Counted from the stretch's first letter, positions 37,548 through 48,702 are shown. The stretch: 64,000 nt of DNA from Shewanella dokdonensis (GCF_018394335.1 NZ_CP074572.1:620001-684000), one strand, 5' to 3'. Notes: generated by a model not told the origin, from the letters alone. Numbers and translations: made by a program.

Positions 37548-38366
37548 TTACAACAGTGACAGCGCGACTTGAGGCAACTGATTAGCCTGTGACAGCATCG
37601 CCGCACCAGTCTGCTGCAGCACTTGATACTTGGTCATGGAAGACGTTTCTTTGGCGAAATCGACGTCCACAATACGGCTCTTAGCATCAGCTACGTTAGC
37701 CTGTACGTTCTGGCTGTTGCTGATGTTATAGGACAAACGGTTCTGAACCGCACCTAGCTTACCACGTTGAGTATCAATGGTTTTGATGGCAGCATCAATT
37801 TTTGCCAGCGCAGATGTACGATTTGCTGACGTTGCCACAGCTAAAGAACCGACACCAAGAGCAGAAGAATCTGTTTTAGCAACAGTTACTGTAACATTTT
37901 CACCGCTCTGGTGACCCACTTGGAAACTTTTACCACTGGCAAAAGTGCCATCCAACAATTTGGTATCACCGAAAGCCGTATTGCTACCAATAGCAGAGAT
38001 TTCGGCACTTAACGCATCCATTTCGTCCTTGATGGAAGACAAATCCGCAGTACTGTTAGCACCGTTACCTGCTTGCACTGTCAAGTCACGCATACGCTGC
38101 AACATGTTGGTCTGTTGTTGCATCGCACCTTCTGAAATTTGTGCAATAGAAATCGCGTCATTGGCATTACGCATACCAACATCCAAACCATTAATCTGGC
38201 TGTTGAGTCGGTCTGAAATCGCCAACCCTGCTGCGTCATCTTTGGCGCTGTTGATACGCAAACCAGAAGACAACCGCTCCATTGAAGTCGCCAGCGCACT
38301 ATTTGATTGATTGACGTTCTTCTGAGCTTTCATTGAAGTGACGTTAGTATTTACGGTAATAGCCAT
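37548..38366 (-). CDS. Flagellin (second of two tandem copies, intact)
   Basis: A 272-residue short flagellin with conserved D0/D1 helices at both ends ([37 protein letters not shown]) and a small variable centre (about 140-185). It forms the filament. Roughly 80-90 percent identical to the neighbouring copy over the ends. A clear sigma-28 promoter lies about 86 bases upstream, so this is probably the main FliA-dependent flagellin (flaB in Shewanella naming), but I leave the symbol open. Confidence 0.96.
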   Translation of the reverse strand: MAITVNTNVTSMKAQKNVNQSNSALATSMERLSSGLRINSAKDDAAGLAISDRLNSQINGLDVGMRNANDAISIAQISEGAMQQQTNMLQRMRDLTVQAGNGANSTADLSSIKDEMDALSAEISAIGSNTAFGDTKLLDGTFASGKSFQVGHQSGENVTVTVAKTDSSALGVGSLAVATSANRTSALAKIDAAIKTIDTQRGKLGAVQNRLSYNISNSQNVQANVADAKSRIVDVDFAKETSSMTKYQVLQQTGAAMLSQANQLPQVALSLL

Positions 38367-38451
38367 AACAATTTCCTCTTTCTACCTGACTTAGGAATAT
38401 CTAGCCTGTCTTGATGCTTAAGCCAGGCGGATTTAACTGGTTACAGTCTAT

Positions 38452-38478
38452 TTAACGGCACATACTTCAAGAGCTTTA
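38452..38478 (-). promoter_or_regulatory. Sigma-28 (FliA) promoter of the intact flagellin
   Basis: On the minus strand TAAA (38475-38478), 15 bases, then GCCGTTAA (38452-38459). It matches the FliA consensus at all but one position with exact spacing. Confidence 0.85.
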
Positions 38479-38529
38479 GAAATTTTTATTGCAAATTAAA
38501 AAATTTTTTTAAGATATTGTTTATAAAAT

Positions 38530-38565
38530 AATTAATCCACGTCCAATTACGGGCGTGGATTATAC
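38530..38565 (-). terminator. Probable terminator after the upstream flagellin gene
   Basis: AATCCACG (38534-38541) pairs with CGTGGATT (38554-38561), with a further CC/GG pairing possible in the loop; the minus-strand side continues AATTATTTTAT. It lies 26 bases after the flagellin stop. Confidence 0.55.
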
Positions 38566-38586
38566 CAATCATCAATCAAGCGCTCA

Positions 38587-39407
38587 TTATTGCAGCAAGC
38601 TTAATGCCACTTGAGGTAACTGATTTGCCTGTGACAGCATCGCCGCCCCGGTTTGTTGCAGCACCTGATTTTTCGTCATGGTAGAGGTTTCTTTGGCGAA
38701 GTCCACATCCACGATACGACTCTTGGCATCGGCCACGTTAGCCTGTACGTTTTGGCTGTTACTGATGTTGTAGGACAAACGGTTTTGAACCGCACCCAGT
38801 TTGCCACGTTGGGTATCAATGGACTTAATCGCCGCATCAATTTTTGTTAATGCAGAGGTTCGACCCACAGAAGAATTAATGGTTAAAGATGCGACAGACA
38901 ACGAAGTTGAATCTAACTTACCAACAGAAACCGTGATGGTTTCATCGCCTTGATGCCCAACCTGGAAGACTTTACCTGAAGCAAAATCACCGGTTAACAA
39001 CTTAGTATCACCGAATGCAGTACTATTGCCAATCGCTGAAATTTCATCACGCAAAGCATCCATTTCGTCTTGGATAGAAGCTAAGTCTGCCGTACTGTTA
39101 GCACCGTTTGCCGCCTGAACCGTTAAATCACGCATACGTTGCAACATGTTGGTTTGTTCTTGCATCGCGCCTTCAGAAATCTGCGCAATAGAGATGGCGT
39201 CATTAGCATTGCGCATACCGACATCGAGACCGCGGATCTGGCTGTTGAGGCGATCTGAAATTGCCAGACCAGCCGCATCGTCTTTAGCGCTGTTAATGCG
39301 CAAGCCAGAAGACAACCGCTCCATTGAAGTCGATAACGCACTGCTAGATGAGTTCAGGTTTTTTGTGCCTTCATGGAAGTCACGTTCGTATTAACAGTAA
39401 TAGCCAT
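38587..39407 (-). pseudogene. Flagellin (first of two tandem copies), frameshifted near its start
   Basis: The ATG at 39407 opens [16 protein letters not shown] and then stops. One extra base in the six-base run (plus T6, 39359-39364) gives [20 protein letters not shown] and continues to the end, 273 residues. The conserved ends match the neighbouring copy; the centre (about 140-185) differs. In Shewanella the upstream copy is called flaA. I found no convincing sigma-28 or sigma-54 promoter before it, unlike its neighbour. Confidence 0.92.
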
Positions 39408-39530
39408 GTAAAATTCCTCTTCCTAGTTTTCACGCCAAGACTCGGAGCTTGGCTAACTTAGTTAACAAGTTTTCGATGAACCAACTTTGCCAGTCCTTAA
39501 CGAGAACGCTCAAAGCTGACGCCATATTCC

Positions 39531-40736
39531 TTACAAGTAATCAAACAGCGAAACAGAGCCTACTTTGCTAAACAGGCTTGATACTGCATTCGTTGCCAAC
39601 TGTTGTTTCTGGTATTCGGTTACAGCAGAGGCGTAGTCCAAATCCTGTAAAACTGATAGCGCAGAACTGTTAACTAACTTAGTATCCGCATGGTTGTCGG
39701 AATAACTGTCCAAGCTACTGAGACTGGTCCCGGCTTGGCTACGACCGATGCGGATCTGATCTACGCCACTATCAAAGTTATTCAAGAGTTGTGCCAACTG
39801 TGCTTTTCCGGCTGGAGTGTTGATCTCATCGCCATTTTCAAACAGATCAATCGTCTGCTGCACAGTGTCAAAAATGCTGACAGAGTCCTGCGGCGCAATA
39901 GAAAAACTGTCGCCCGCGTTCGGCGAACCGTCGACAGAAACATCTATCCCATTGAAAGATATTGGATTTGTTGGATCGAAATTGTTAATAGTTGTCACTA
40001 AAGAGCTGGCAGAATCGAAGACTTGTACATCAAGGCCACCACTGCCGTTATCGATAAAACTAAAGCTGTAGTCCCCAGGAACATAGCTTGCTGGATCACT
40101 GATAGTCGTAGAATTGACAGAAAATTCACCGGTCTGAGCCGCCGAATAATTGACGCTAAAATCACCCATTGCGTTGGGCGCCTTCATAAATGCAGCATCG
40201 CCGGCAATATTAGTTGGCATGGCAATCCCTGCGGCAACTAACGCAGTACGCACACCGCTGTCGCCGCTGTAAACCATGTTACCGCTATTATCAAAAGCAA
40301 AGGGTTGAGTATCGCTTTTAGCCCCAGCGAAGAGATAATTACCTGATTCATCCTGAGAATTGGCAATCGCTTGTAATTCCGCCAAACTACTGCGCAGTTC
40401 ATCGGCAAATCCTTGCCGCTCATCGGCGGTATAAGTACCATTCACCGCCGCCAACATGCGATCGCGGATTGACATTGACAAGGATTCGGCATCGCCTAAT
40501 TGGCTTTCAGCCAATGACAAATGCTTATTTGCATAGTCAATATTTTTCTGAAACTGTTGGATCAGTGAATTTTGCTGATTCAGGTTATCAATGCCAATTG
40601 CAGCCACAGGATCGTCTCCCGCAGTGTTGACCTGCTTACCGCTGGAAAGCTGATCCATTAGCTTAGAGGTCTGTGTTTGGCTGCGATTAAGGCTGGAAAC
40701 GTTCTGATTAAACATCTGTGCGGTGGATATACGCAT
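39531..40736 (-). CDS. flgL: Hook-filament junction protein FlgL
   Basis: About 401 residues from the ATG at 40736 (AGGAG site). It starts MRISTAQMFNQNVSSLNRSQ, typical of FlgL, and ends with a flagellin-like helix (YQKQQLATNAVSSLFSKV). FlgL joins the hook to the filament together with FlgK. It follows flgK by 11 bases and ends the flgF-flgL operon. Intact. Confidence 0.95.
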   Translation of the reverse strand: MRISTAQMFNQNVSSLNRSQTQTSKLMDQLSSGKQVNTAGDDPVAAIGIDNLNQQNSLIQQFQKNIDYANKHLSLAESQLGDAESLSMSIRDRMLAAVNGTYTADERQGFADELRSSLAELQAIANSQDESGNYLFAGAKSDTQPFAFDNSGNMVYSGDSGVRTALVAAGIAMPTNIAGDAAFMKAPNAMGDFSVNYSAAQTGEFSVNSTTISDPASYVPGDYSFSFIDNGSGGLDVQVFDSASSLVTTINNFDPTNPISFNGIDVSVDGSPNAGDSFSIAPQDSVSIFDTVQQTIDLFENGDEINTPAGKAQLAQLLNNFDSGVDQIRIGRSQAGTSLSSLDSYSDNHADTKLVNSSALSVLQDLDYASAVTEYQKQQLATNAVSSLFSKVGSVSLFDYL

Positions 40737-40747
40737 GATCACCACTC

Positions 40748-42673
40748 CTACTGAACAGCATTAAATAAAGTGTCAAAAATCGAATTCGCTGTAGTCATAA
40801 TTCGCGCAGAAGCCATATACGCCTGCTGAAACCTCATCAGGTTGGCCGCTTCTTCATCAAGGTTGACGCCAGATTCAGATTGCACCCGGTTATAAGCCTG
40901 GTCGTAAATGCTCTGGGCTGAGTTCATGCTGACTTCGGCGGCTTTCGTTTGGCTACCCACATTCAGCTTGGTCTGCTGAAAAACGTCAGCCAAAGTGGCT
41001 TTACCGCCTTCCATTATTTTGCTGTCAGCCAAATCGGCCATCGCCACGGCGTTGCGGTTGTCACCCACTGCAAAGCTCAGATCAAAAGTAAATGAGTCAG
41101 TGCCGCCCGAGAGTGAATCCAATTGAAAGGTAAAACCGTTGTCGCTGATCTGCGGTGGATTACCAGTAGCAGCGCCAAAGCTTACTACCGTACCAGCGGC
41201 GTCTAACGCCTGATAAGTTGGCGGGACAACAGAGGAATCAATAGTGTATGTCAGTTCAGTCCCGGTCTTGGGAAACGTCGCCGCGCTACGATTATCAATA
41301 CTGACCAGCGATAATTCGGTGTTACCACTGTTAGCGGCATCAGCACTAATGGTTGGTGAGGCAGCGGCAACGCCTTTAGGATCCGTCATTTCGACTTGCA
41401 GGGTGCCAGCGGCATTAGCTGTAGGACGGATCTCAAACCGATCACCAGCAGCTAACGTTCCAGAATTAATATTGATAGCAAAACCCTCTGCACCTTCTAG
41501 CGTTGTGCCATTAAGTGTCAGATTCGTCACCGTCCCAGTTTGATTATTAGTCAGTTCGTAAGTACCACTGCTGGTATAGCGCAACAGGTAACTATCTCCG
41601 GTAAGCGCGCCGACATCATCTAACGTGGCACTGAGGAGAGCAGTACCAGTATTGGTGGAATAGGCACCGACCCGACCTTGAGCCATGAGCGGATCGTTGA
41701 TATCAGTAAAAATATTCTGACCAACCTGACCGTTCAGATCGAACCCTTGTGCCTGGCAAGCTGTTAAACGCATCAGCCACCCCCAGTGCCATTTGCCCCA
41801 ACTGCTGAGAAGCTGGTTGCAGCGTATTGTCTCGATAGTCGTAAAGTGCTCCGAGCTGGCCACCAAGCTTAGCGGCATCCACTTTTAACGTGCTGTTTCC
41901 CAATGTGTATGTCAGGTCTGACTCTGTTGGATAAGGGTCACCAGTAACGGTTCCCATCGACATGGCGACTTCACCAGACACCAGCATAAAAGAACTGCCC
42001 ATCATGATGCTGCGGCCACCGTTATCCAGTGGGATAACATTCACTTCCGCGTACTGGCTCAGTTCCTTAATCAGCGCATCCTGTTTATCAAGCAGTTGCG
42101 GATCCTGCTTATCTGTTTTCATCAACTCTTTATTGATGTTGGCCATTTCAGTACTGATTTCGTTAACGCGGTCGGTGATACCAGAGATCTCATCGTTGGT
42201 TTGCTGCATCTGGTTATCAAGATAGCCATCCATCTGATTAAAGTTAGCCGCCAGTTGTTGTGCTGAACTTAGCACTGTCTGTCGAACGCCCAAATCAGAA
42301 GGCTGATCCGCCAAGTCATTCACGCTAGAAAAAACGAGTCCAACGAAGATGTTAAGGTACCGCCTGTTTTTGAAAGCAACTCATCAAGCCCGCTGAGTTT
42401 GTTGTAATGGGTCTCAGCTGTGCTCAGCGCAGTTTGGCCAATGCGCAGTTCCCGCGTGGCATAATCGTTATAGATACGTTTTACATCAGAGACATAAGTG
42501 CCAGTACCATAGTAGTTACCGCCCATGTACTGGGAGTTCTGACTCGCTTGAGTCACCACCTGCCGGTTGTAGCCCTCGGTGTTTATGTTGCTGATGTTAT
42601 TACTGGTCACCCCAATCTGGGACTGGGCCGCCAGCACCCCGGTACGGGCAATGTTTAATAAATCAACAGACAT
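40748..42673 (-). pseudogene. flgK: Hook-filament junction protein FlgK, frameshifted twice
   Basis: Three overlapping frames make one FlgK of about 641 residues. The first break follows SLDSFF; one more T in the six-base run (plus A6, 42329-42334) gives FFSSVNDLADQPSD. The second follows DAFNSL; removing one base near plus 41752-41756 (GCCTGGC) gives LQAQGFDLNGQVGQNIFTDI. The N-terminus (ARTGVLAAQSQIGVTSNNISN) and the C-terminal LMRFQQAYMASARIMTT are typical. FlgK joins hook and filament. Confidence 0.94.
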
Positions 42674-42697
42674 GATGTAAACTCCTGTTGGCGGCGG

Positions 42698-43813
42698 TTA
42701 CTGACCACCGTCCCCTTGTAAAAATTGTCCAAAATCGCTTTTGATACTTTGCAATACTTTCATCACTTTGCTGGCATATTGCGGATCTGTGGCATAGCCA
42801 GCTTCCGCAAGGCCTCGCACATATTGCGCCGGTTCAGCGGCAACCTCGCGTGCTTTGCTGTAGCGCTCACTTTGCGAAATCAACGCCACATAATCGTTGA
42901 AACTGTCCCGCAGATTGCCATAGACCCTGAAAGCAGCGTTTTCACGCACAGGTGTGCCCTTTTCATATTCCGTGGTCGCAGCGGTAGTGCTATTGCCAGA
43001 CCAGCGACTATCGGCTTTGATGTTGAACAGGTTATTGCTGGGACGGCCATCCGTTGTTTTGACCATCTTCTGCCCCCAACCGGTTTCGAGTGCCGACTGA
43101 GCCAACAATACTTCAGGTGAAGTCCCCAGTTTTTCAGCTGCATCCCGCGCATAGGGATACAACACCTTCACAAAATCTTCCTGCGAACGAATATCGCCAT
43201 GTTTATCCTGCGGCAAGGCTTTGCCGGTGAGGATGCTATCCAGGGTGTCATAATCCAATACCCCTGATTTTGTTGGCGACAATCCTTCGCTTTCACGGAG
43301 ATTGGCGCGACTATCGCTAACACTGGTTCGCGGTCTATCCGCATGAGCCAGGCTGACTGCCTTGGGTCGATACGAAAAATGCAACGAGGCTTCAGTGCTG
43401 GCAGCCTTTGTGGCGGCAACCTGGGCCGGTTCCCCGACCTTAGCCGACAACATTGCTGGCTGATCCTGCGTGTTACGCAGCACTGAAGATGGTGTAATGC
43501 CAGAATCCTGAGGATCCAGTTGCTGCACCATCAGGTCAGCTAATCCCAACATGCCTTTTTTCGACAAATCGACAGACATCTGCTGGTCATGCATCTGCTC
43601 GTAAAACTTGGTGTACTGTGAATTCAGCGGATTATCTGCCTCAAACGCCGCATTGGCTTCACGCATGCTTTTCATCAGCATCTGCACAAAAATACTTTCA
43701 AACTGCCGCGCCACTTCTTTCAGCGCAGACTTCTGATCCTTCTGGGCCTTGGCACGCAAGTTATCCAGGCCCGCGATGTCCAGAAATTGTGAGGAGTTTG
43801 AAAGCTGATCCAT
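42698..43813 (-). CDS. flgJ: FlgJ, rod cap and peptidoglycan hydrolase
   Basis: A 371-residue dual-domain FlgJ. The N-terminal rod-cap domain (about 1-110) has KEVARQFESIFVQMLMKSMR. A linker of about 100 residues follows. The C-terminal glucosaminidase domain (about 215-370) has ALETGWGQ with the catalytic glutamate and FNIKADSRW. It clears peptidoglycan for the rod. Intact and of the usual length for the two-domain form. Confidence 0.96.
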   Translation of the reverse strand: MDQLSNSSQFLDIAGLDNLRAKAQKDQKSALKEVARQFESIFVQMLMKSMREANAAFEADNPLNSQYTKFYEQMHDQQMSVDLSKKGMLGLADLMVQQLDPQDSGITPSSVLRNTQDQPAMLSAKVGEPAQVAATKAASTEASLHFSYRPKAVSLAHADRPRTSVSDSRANLRESEGLSPTKSGVLDYDTLDSILTGKALPQDKHGDIRSQEDFVKVLYPYARDAAEKLGTSPEVLLAQSALETGWGQKMVKTTDGRPSNNLFNIKADSRWSGNSTTAATTEYEKGTPVRENAAFRVYGNLRDSFNDYVALISQSERYSKAREVAAEPAQYVRGLAEAGYATDPQYASKVMKVLQSIKSDFGQFLQGDGGQ

Positions 43814-43836
43814 TGTGTATTCCGAGCCGTCAACAA

Positions 43837-44925
43837 TCAGATAACGATAAGTTCACCATGCAAAGCTCCGGCCACTTTTAACGCTTCAAGGATCGCCAAG
43901 ACATCAGATGGAGCTGCACCGACCATATTTACTGCGCGCACTAACTCATCCAACGTTGTTCCTGGATTGAACAGGAACATACGGCGGTTCTCTTGTGACA
44001 CATCAATGGTGCTGTTAGGTGTTACCGCAGTATTGCCACCAGCCAGCGCATTAGGTTGAGAAACCTGCGCATTTTCGGCGATGGTCACCGTCAAGCCACC
44101 GTGAGTGATTGCAGCCGGTAACAGGCGTACATCTTTACCCACCACTATGGTGCCAGTACGGGAATTCACGATAACTTTTGCGGATTCATCGGCAGGCTCT
44201 ACCTGAATATTTTCCAGTGTGGCAAGAAATGAAACCCGCTGAGACGGATCTCTTGGAGCACTGACTTGAATGGACGCGGCATCCAAAGGTTTGGCAATCC
44301 CGGGGCCCAACAGATTATTGATGGCATCGGCCGTCCTTTTGGCGGTGTCAAAATCGGCACTACGCAGGTTAAATGTGAGGTAGTCACCGGCGGCAAATGG
44401 ACTGGCGACTTCACGCTCAATAATAGCGCCATTGGGAATGCGGCCCACTGTTGGCGTATTATTAACCACCTTGGATCCATCCATACCATCGGCACTAAAG
44501 CCACTAACCACTAAGCTCCCCTGTGCAATCGCATAAACGTTACCGTCAACACCGCGCAGGAACGTTTGTAACAGGCTGCCACCGCGCAGACTCTTGGCTT
44601 CACCAAGGCTTGATACTGTGACATCTATCATCTGCCCTGGTTTGATAAATGCGGGCATATCCGCATGTACCGCTACCACGGCACTGTTTTTGATCTTAGG
44701 CCGAACACTTTCCGGCAGATTGATGCCAAAGTTCTTCAACATCGTCTTAAATGTCTGTTCGGTATAACGGGTCTTTTCTCCAGTCCCCGGCAAGCCCACC
44801 ACCAAACCATAACCAATCAATTGGTTTTCGCGTACGCCCTGGATATCTGCAATATCCTTAATACGTTCCGCCTGCACCGGCTGGCACAGCAGCAATCCGA
44901 GTAGTAGCCACCATACATTTTTCAT
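43837..44925 (-). CDS. flgI: Flagellar P-ring protein FlgI
   Basis: A 362-residue periplasmic protein with a signal peptide ([13 protein letters not shown]) and conserved [22 protein letters not shown] near the start. It forms the P ring in the peptidoglycan layer and needs FlgA as assembly chaperone. 11 bases after flgH. Intact. Confidence 0.97.
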   Translation of the reverse strand: MKNVWWLLLGLLLCQPVQAERIKDIADIQGVRENQLIGYGLVVGLPGTGEKTRYTEQTFKTMLKNFGINLPESVRPKIKNSAVVAVHADMPAFIKPGQMIDVTVSSLGEAKSLRGGSLLQTFLRGVDGNVYAIAQGSLVVSGFSADGMDGSKVVNNTPTVGRIPNGAIIEREVASPFAAGDYLTFNLRSADFDTAKRTADAINNLLGPGIAKPLDAASIQVSAPRDPSQRVSFLATLENIQVEPADESAKVIVNSRTGTIVVGKDVRLLPAAITHGGLTVTIAENAQVSQPNALAGGNTAVTPNSTIDVSQENRRMFLFNPGTTLDELVRAVNMVGAAPSDVLAILEALKVAGALHGELIVI

Positions 44926-44936
44926 CTATATTCTCC

Positions 44937-45611
44937 TTAGAATGGCCACCAGTCAGACATAAAGAATTTTGTCAACCAGCCCACTTTCTGAGAGTCGGCA
45001 AAGGTGCCGGTGCCACTGTATTGGATCCGCGCATTCGCAACCCGAGGAGACTGCACTGTGTTCTCTGTCGTAATGTCCTGGGGCCGAACAATACCGGTAA
45101 TACGGATGAATTCGTCGCCATTATTGATGGTGATCCATTTTTCACCGCGGACCACCAGATTGCCGTTACCGAGCACCTGAATGACGTTGGCCGAGATCTC
45201 GCCAGACAAGCTGTTGCTCTGATCGGTATCAGCTGAGCGTGTGGTATCCATGCTGTCGCTATACCCCAAATCCAACGATTTGCCCTTGATGGTGACGTTG
45301 CTTCCCGCCGCTGTCAGCGGATTGACGGTCAAGTTGGAACCCTTTGAGATCTGGTTACCTGCGCTCTTTTTCGCCTGGGTTGATTCCACTAACTGAATCG
45401 TGACAATGTCACCGATACGATGTGCTTTAAGATCAGAAAACAGCGGAGTAGCGCGATTGTTGGTGAATATCGAGCCGGTTGGCACCAGTGGCGTGCTATT
45501 GTCATCGGGATAAACCGGCGCGTAATAGGGATCGTCAGCAATCGGCTTCTGTTGGCTTGAAGCGCAGGCACCAAGCAGTAGTACCGGCAACAATTTAATT
45601 AGTAACTTCAT
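44937..45611 (-). CDS. flgH: Flagellar L-ring lipoprotein FlgH
   Basis: About 224 residues from the ATG at 45611, one codon after a GTG; GGTGAGGTG precedes it. It is a lipoprotein with lipobox LLGAC near residue 15 and the FlgH features [24 protein letters not shown] and GWLTKFF at the end. It forms the outer-membrane L ring. Intact. Confidence 0.96.
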   Translation of the reverse strand: MKLLIKLLPVLLLGACASSQQKPIADDPYYAPVYPDDNSTPLVPTGSIFTNNRATPLFSDLKAHRIGDIVTIQLVESTQAKKSAGNQISKGSNLTVNPLTAAGSNVTIKGKSLDLGYSDSMDTTRSADTDQSNSLSGEISANVIQVLGNGNLVVRGEKWITINNGDEFIRITGIVRPQDITTENTVQSPRVANARIQYSGTGTFADSQKVGWLTKFFMSDWWPF

Positions 45612-45623
45612 CACCTCACCCCA

Positions 45624-46412
45624 TTAAAGGTTCTGGTTTACGTAGGCCAACATCTGGTCAACCGCCGAGATCACTTTAGAGTTCATTTCATAAACTCGTT
45701 GACTCTCAATCAGGTTCACCAACTCTTCAGTCACGTTAACATTGGAGGTTTCCAGAGAGCCCTGGCGTATGCTGCCCAAGCCGTCCAGCGAAGGCGTTCC
45801 CTGCACTGGAGTACCACTTGCCCCCGTTTCCAGATACAGGTTTTGTCCGATTGGTTGCAAACCGGATGGATTGATGAAATCTGACATCGTCAATTGACCC
45901 ACCACTTGGTTTTCAGCATTGCCTGGGACTTTTACCGAAACTTCACCTTCTTCCGACACCGTGATACTCGTGGCGTTATCTGGGATAGTGATGCCCGGCT
46001 GCAACACATAACCTTCGCCAGACGTTACCATTTGCCCGGTATCATCTAAGGTAAACTGGCCGTTTCGGGTGTAAGCGGTAGTGCCATCTGGCATTTGGAT
46101 TTCAAAAAAACCAGGGCCTTGGATCATCAGATCCATGGAGTTATCCGTAGTCTCCATATTCCCTTGGGAAAAGATTTTCTGAGTGGATACCACCTTGGTT
46201 CCCGCCCCCAGATTCAAGCCGTTAGGGAGCTTGGTGTTGGCAGCACTAATTCCCCCAGCTTGATTCACTGTCTGATACAACAGATCTTCAAACACCGCCC
46301 GCCCTTTTTTATAGCCGACGGTGCTAGCATTAGCGACGTTGTTGGAAATCACCGAAATATCGGTCTGCTGGGCATCTAGGCCAGTCTTACTGATCCATAA
46401 AGCGGGATGCAT
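45624..46412 (-). CDS. flgG: Distal rod protein FlgG
   Basis: A 262-residue rod protein of the FlgBCEFGK family with conserved N-terminal ALWISKTGLDAQQ and VISNNVANASTVGYKKGRA and C-terminal SNVNVTEELVNLIESQRVYE. It builds the distal rod that passes through the P and L rings. It contains a seven-base A/T run that is intact. 12 bases after flgF. Confidence 0.97.
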   Translation of the reverse strand: MHPALWISKTGLDAQQTDISVISNNVANASTVGYKKGRAVFEDLLYQTVNQAGGISAANTKLPNGLNLGAGTKVVSTQKIFSQGNMETTDNSMDLMIQGPGFFEIQMPDGTTAYTRNGQFTLDDTGQMVTSGEGYVLQPGITIPDNATSITVSEEGEVSVKVPGNAENQVVGQLTMSDFINPSGLQPIGQNLYLETGASGTPVQGTPSLDGLGSIRQGSLETSNVNVTEELVNLIESQRVYEMNSKVISAVDQMLAYVNQNL

Positions 46413-46423
46413 AATCGTTACTC

Positions 46424-47167
46424 CTAGCTAATGCGAACTAAGGCTGCAGCTGACTTATCGTTGTCCTCTGCGGTTTTCATCATTTTGACCTGCAGCTCAA
46501 ACTGGCGCTGCAGACTGATCATGTTGACCATTTCTTCTACCGGGCTGACATTACTGCCCTCTACCGCCCCACTGACCACATTGACCGCAGCATCTGCTGC
46601 CACAGGTTGGCCGTTGAGTGTGCGGAATAACCCATCCTCACCCCGCATCAAGTTGCTATTTCCAGGATTTACCAATTTGATACGGCCAACATTTTCAATG
46701 ACTTCGGGTGTTGCACCTTGTGGTCTGACAGAGATCGTGCCATCCGTAGCGATTTCTAGCTTCTGCACTGGCAAGGGAATATTAATAGGGCCGTTATCGC
46801 CCATCACCAGATGACCACCGCTGTTACGCAGCATGCCATTAACGTCAATATTCAGACTGCCCGCACGGGTATAAGCCTCACTGCCATCATCGGCTTGCAC
46901 GGCAATCCATCCCTGATCCTTAACGGCAATATCCAGATTTCGCCCTGTGGTTTGTAACGGCCCAGATTTGTAATCAGATGACGGTAACTCAGTCATCGAA
47001 AACACCCGAGTAGGCAAGCCTTCGCCAAATGCCTGCATAGCTCGCGCCTGCGCCATGTCAGCCTTAAAGCCATCAGTGTTGGCATTTGCCAGGTTATTTG
47101 CCCGTACAGCCAGCGCATCCATGTTTTGCTTAGCGCCAGTCATCGCAATGTAGAGAAATTTGTCCAC
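46424..47167 (-). CDS. flgF: Proximal rod protein FlgF
   Basis: About 247 residues. I choose the GTG at 47167, giving the standard MDKFLYIAMTGAKQNM start; an earlier TTG at 47182 would add a non-family extension. It has NNLANANTDGFKAD and SNVSPVEEMVNMISLQRQFE. First gene of the flgF-flgL transcript, with a sigma-54 promoter about 40 bases upstream. Intact. Confidence 0.95.
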   Translation of the reverse strand: MDKFLYIAMTGAKQNMDALAVRANNLANANTDGFKADMAQARAMQAFGEGLPTRVFSMTELPSSDYKSGPLQTTGRNLDIAVKDQGWIAVQADDGSEAYTRAGSLNIDVNGMLRNSGGHLVMGDNGPINIPLPVQKLEIATDGTISVRPQGATPEVIENVGRIKLVNPGNSNLMRGEDGLFRTLNGQPVAADAAVNVVSGAVEGSNVSPVEEMVNMISLQRQFELQVKMMKTAEDNDKSAAALVRIS

Positions 47168-47205
47168 CAGTTGCCCCGTCAAAAAATGAGCTTACGTTGG
47201 ATTAA

Positions 47206-47220
47206 GCAAACTTCATGCCA
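47206..47220 (-). promoter_or_regulatory. Sigma-54 promoter of flgF operon
   Basis: The minus strand reads TGGCAT-N5-TTGC, followed by TT, with exact GG-N10-GC spacing, in the gap between flgE and flgF. Confidence 0.8.
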
Positions 47221-47284
47221 CTGAATACAGGTATTTATAAGATAGGGAAAACGAAGAAAAACAAAAGGTTGAATAAACAGTAAA

Positions 47285-47332
47285 AGAGAAGCGGCAAGGT
47301 ATTGCCGTTACAGGCAATACCGTTACCGCTTA
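47285..47332 (-). terminator. Terminator after flgE
   Basis: A 9-bp stem GGTATTGCC (47298-47306) with GGCAATACC (47313-47321), loop GTTACA, extended by outer AGCGG (47290-47294) with CCGCT (47326-47330). On the minus strand CTTCTCTTTT follows. It ends the flgBCDE transcript. Confidence 0.75.
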
Positions 47333-47340
47333 TAGAGAGA

Positions 47341-48702
47341 TTAGCGGATCTGCAATACAGTTTGCTGTAGTGTGTTATTCACTTCCAGCGTTCTGGAGTT
47401 CGCCTGGAAATTACGTTGGGCTGAAATCAAATCCACCAATTCAGTGGTCAAATCCACGTTAGAACTTTCCAGATACGATGATTTGATGGCACCGAACACA
47501 CCACTGTTAGCCTCACCCGCCAGTGCTTCACCGGATTCAAGGCTGGCTTTCCAAGAAGTATTACCTACTTGGGTCAACCCCTGTTCATTTGAGAACCGCG
47601 CCAGCGCAACGCGCGCCAGCGGCACTGTTGAGCCGTTACTGTACTTGGCCGAAATCAAACCATCGGCTCCCACTTCCACATTCGTCAAGCGGCCGACAGT
47701 AATACCATCTTGAGTCAGTTCCGTGGTGCTAAAACTTTCGGCATATTGTGTTGGCTGATTAAAACCGATGGAGATCTGTTGTGACCCCTCAGCGGCAGCA
47801 CTCAATACATTTGCCCCCGAGATACCTAACTGCTGTGTAGTAATCACCGCCGGATCTGACCCTTTATAGGCGCCAGTAGCATCAAAGCTCAGTACCGCTC
47901 CGGTCCAACCACCAGTGGTTTGCGCAGTCCCAGTGCTATCAGCAGTGCCATCACCGTTGGTATCAGTCTGGTAAGTGCCCGCCGCGCCATCCAGATTTAC
48001 CTGCTTGCCATCCACCGCATAAAATACCACCCAGTTACTTTCCCCGGTGTAAGCGCCGTTCTCCGGCTTAACAAAATAGGATGTCAGTGTATGTGACTCA
48101 CCCAATGAGTCATATACCGTTACCGCCGTTGAGTTATTAAAGGTAGTGGAATCAGTAGGATCAAATGCCGCCGGATCTAATGCACTTGAATTGGAGTTCA
48201 AATTCATACTCATGGAGACATTCTGTGAAGCTTGAGGACTACCAGCTGTATCAGGGATCTGTACCGGTTTTGTGGTACTTAAACTGACCGATGCTGAGTT
48301 ACCATCGGAATCCACCTGGAAACACTGTAAATAGTTGCCCTGGGAATCCACCAAGAAACCGTTTTCATCACGTTTAAAAGCCCCGGCTCTGGTGAACGAG
48401 AAATCTTGAGTATCAATGGACGAGGAGGTGACAAAAAAACCGTTACCGCTAATGGCCATATCCAGCGCATTATTGGTGGATTGCATATTTCCCTGATGGA
48501 ACTGCTGCGCAACCTGAGTGGTTGTTACCCCACCACCAACAGCGGTTTTACTGTTAGAAAATATGGAGTTAGCATATACATCAGCAAACTCTGCACGGGA
48601 TTCTTTAAACCCTGTAGTGTTCACGTTCGCAATGTTATTTGCTGTTGTGTTGAGATCTTTCTGCGCCGCGTTGATCCCGCTAAGAGCAATGTTAAAAGAC
48701 AT
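47341..48702 (-). CDS. flgE: Flagellar hook protein FlgE
   Basis: A 453-residue hook protein. The N-terminus has MSFNIALSGINAAQKDLN and NIANVNTTGFKESRAEF; the C-terminus has SNVDLTTELVDLISAQRNFQ. The centre is a long S/T/D/N-rich variable region, as usual. It polymerises into the universal joint, with length set by FliK. Intact. Confidence 0.97.
   Translation of the reverse strand: MSFNIALSGINAAQKDLNTTANNIANVNTTGFKESRAEFADVYANSIFSNSKTAVGGGVTTTQVAQQFHQGNMQSTNNALDMAISGNGFFVTSSSIDTQDFSFTRAGAFKRDENGFLVDSQGNYLQCFQVDSDGNSASVSLSTTKPVQIPDTAGSPQASQNVSMSMNLNSNSSALDPAAFDPTDSTTFNNSTAVTVYDSLGESHTLTSYFVKPENGAYTGESNWVVFYAVDGKQVNLDGAAGTYQTDTNGDGTADSTGTAQTTGGWTGAVLSFDATGAYKGSDPAVITTQQLGISGANVLSAAAEGSQQISIGFNQPTQYAESFSTTELTQDGITVGRLTNVEVGADGLISAKYSNGSTVPLARVALARFSNEQGLTQVGNTSWKASLESGEALAGEANSGVFGAIKSSYLESSNVDLTTELVDLISAQRNFQANSRTLEVNNTLQQTVLQIR

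Noticed and set aside
37548..39407. Flagellin duplication as a phase-variation cassette
   Set aside because: Both copies are in the same orientation without inverted repeats or a recombinase nearby. Tandem flagellins are normal in Shewanella-type loci.
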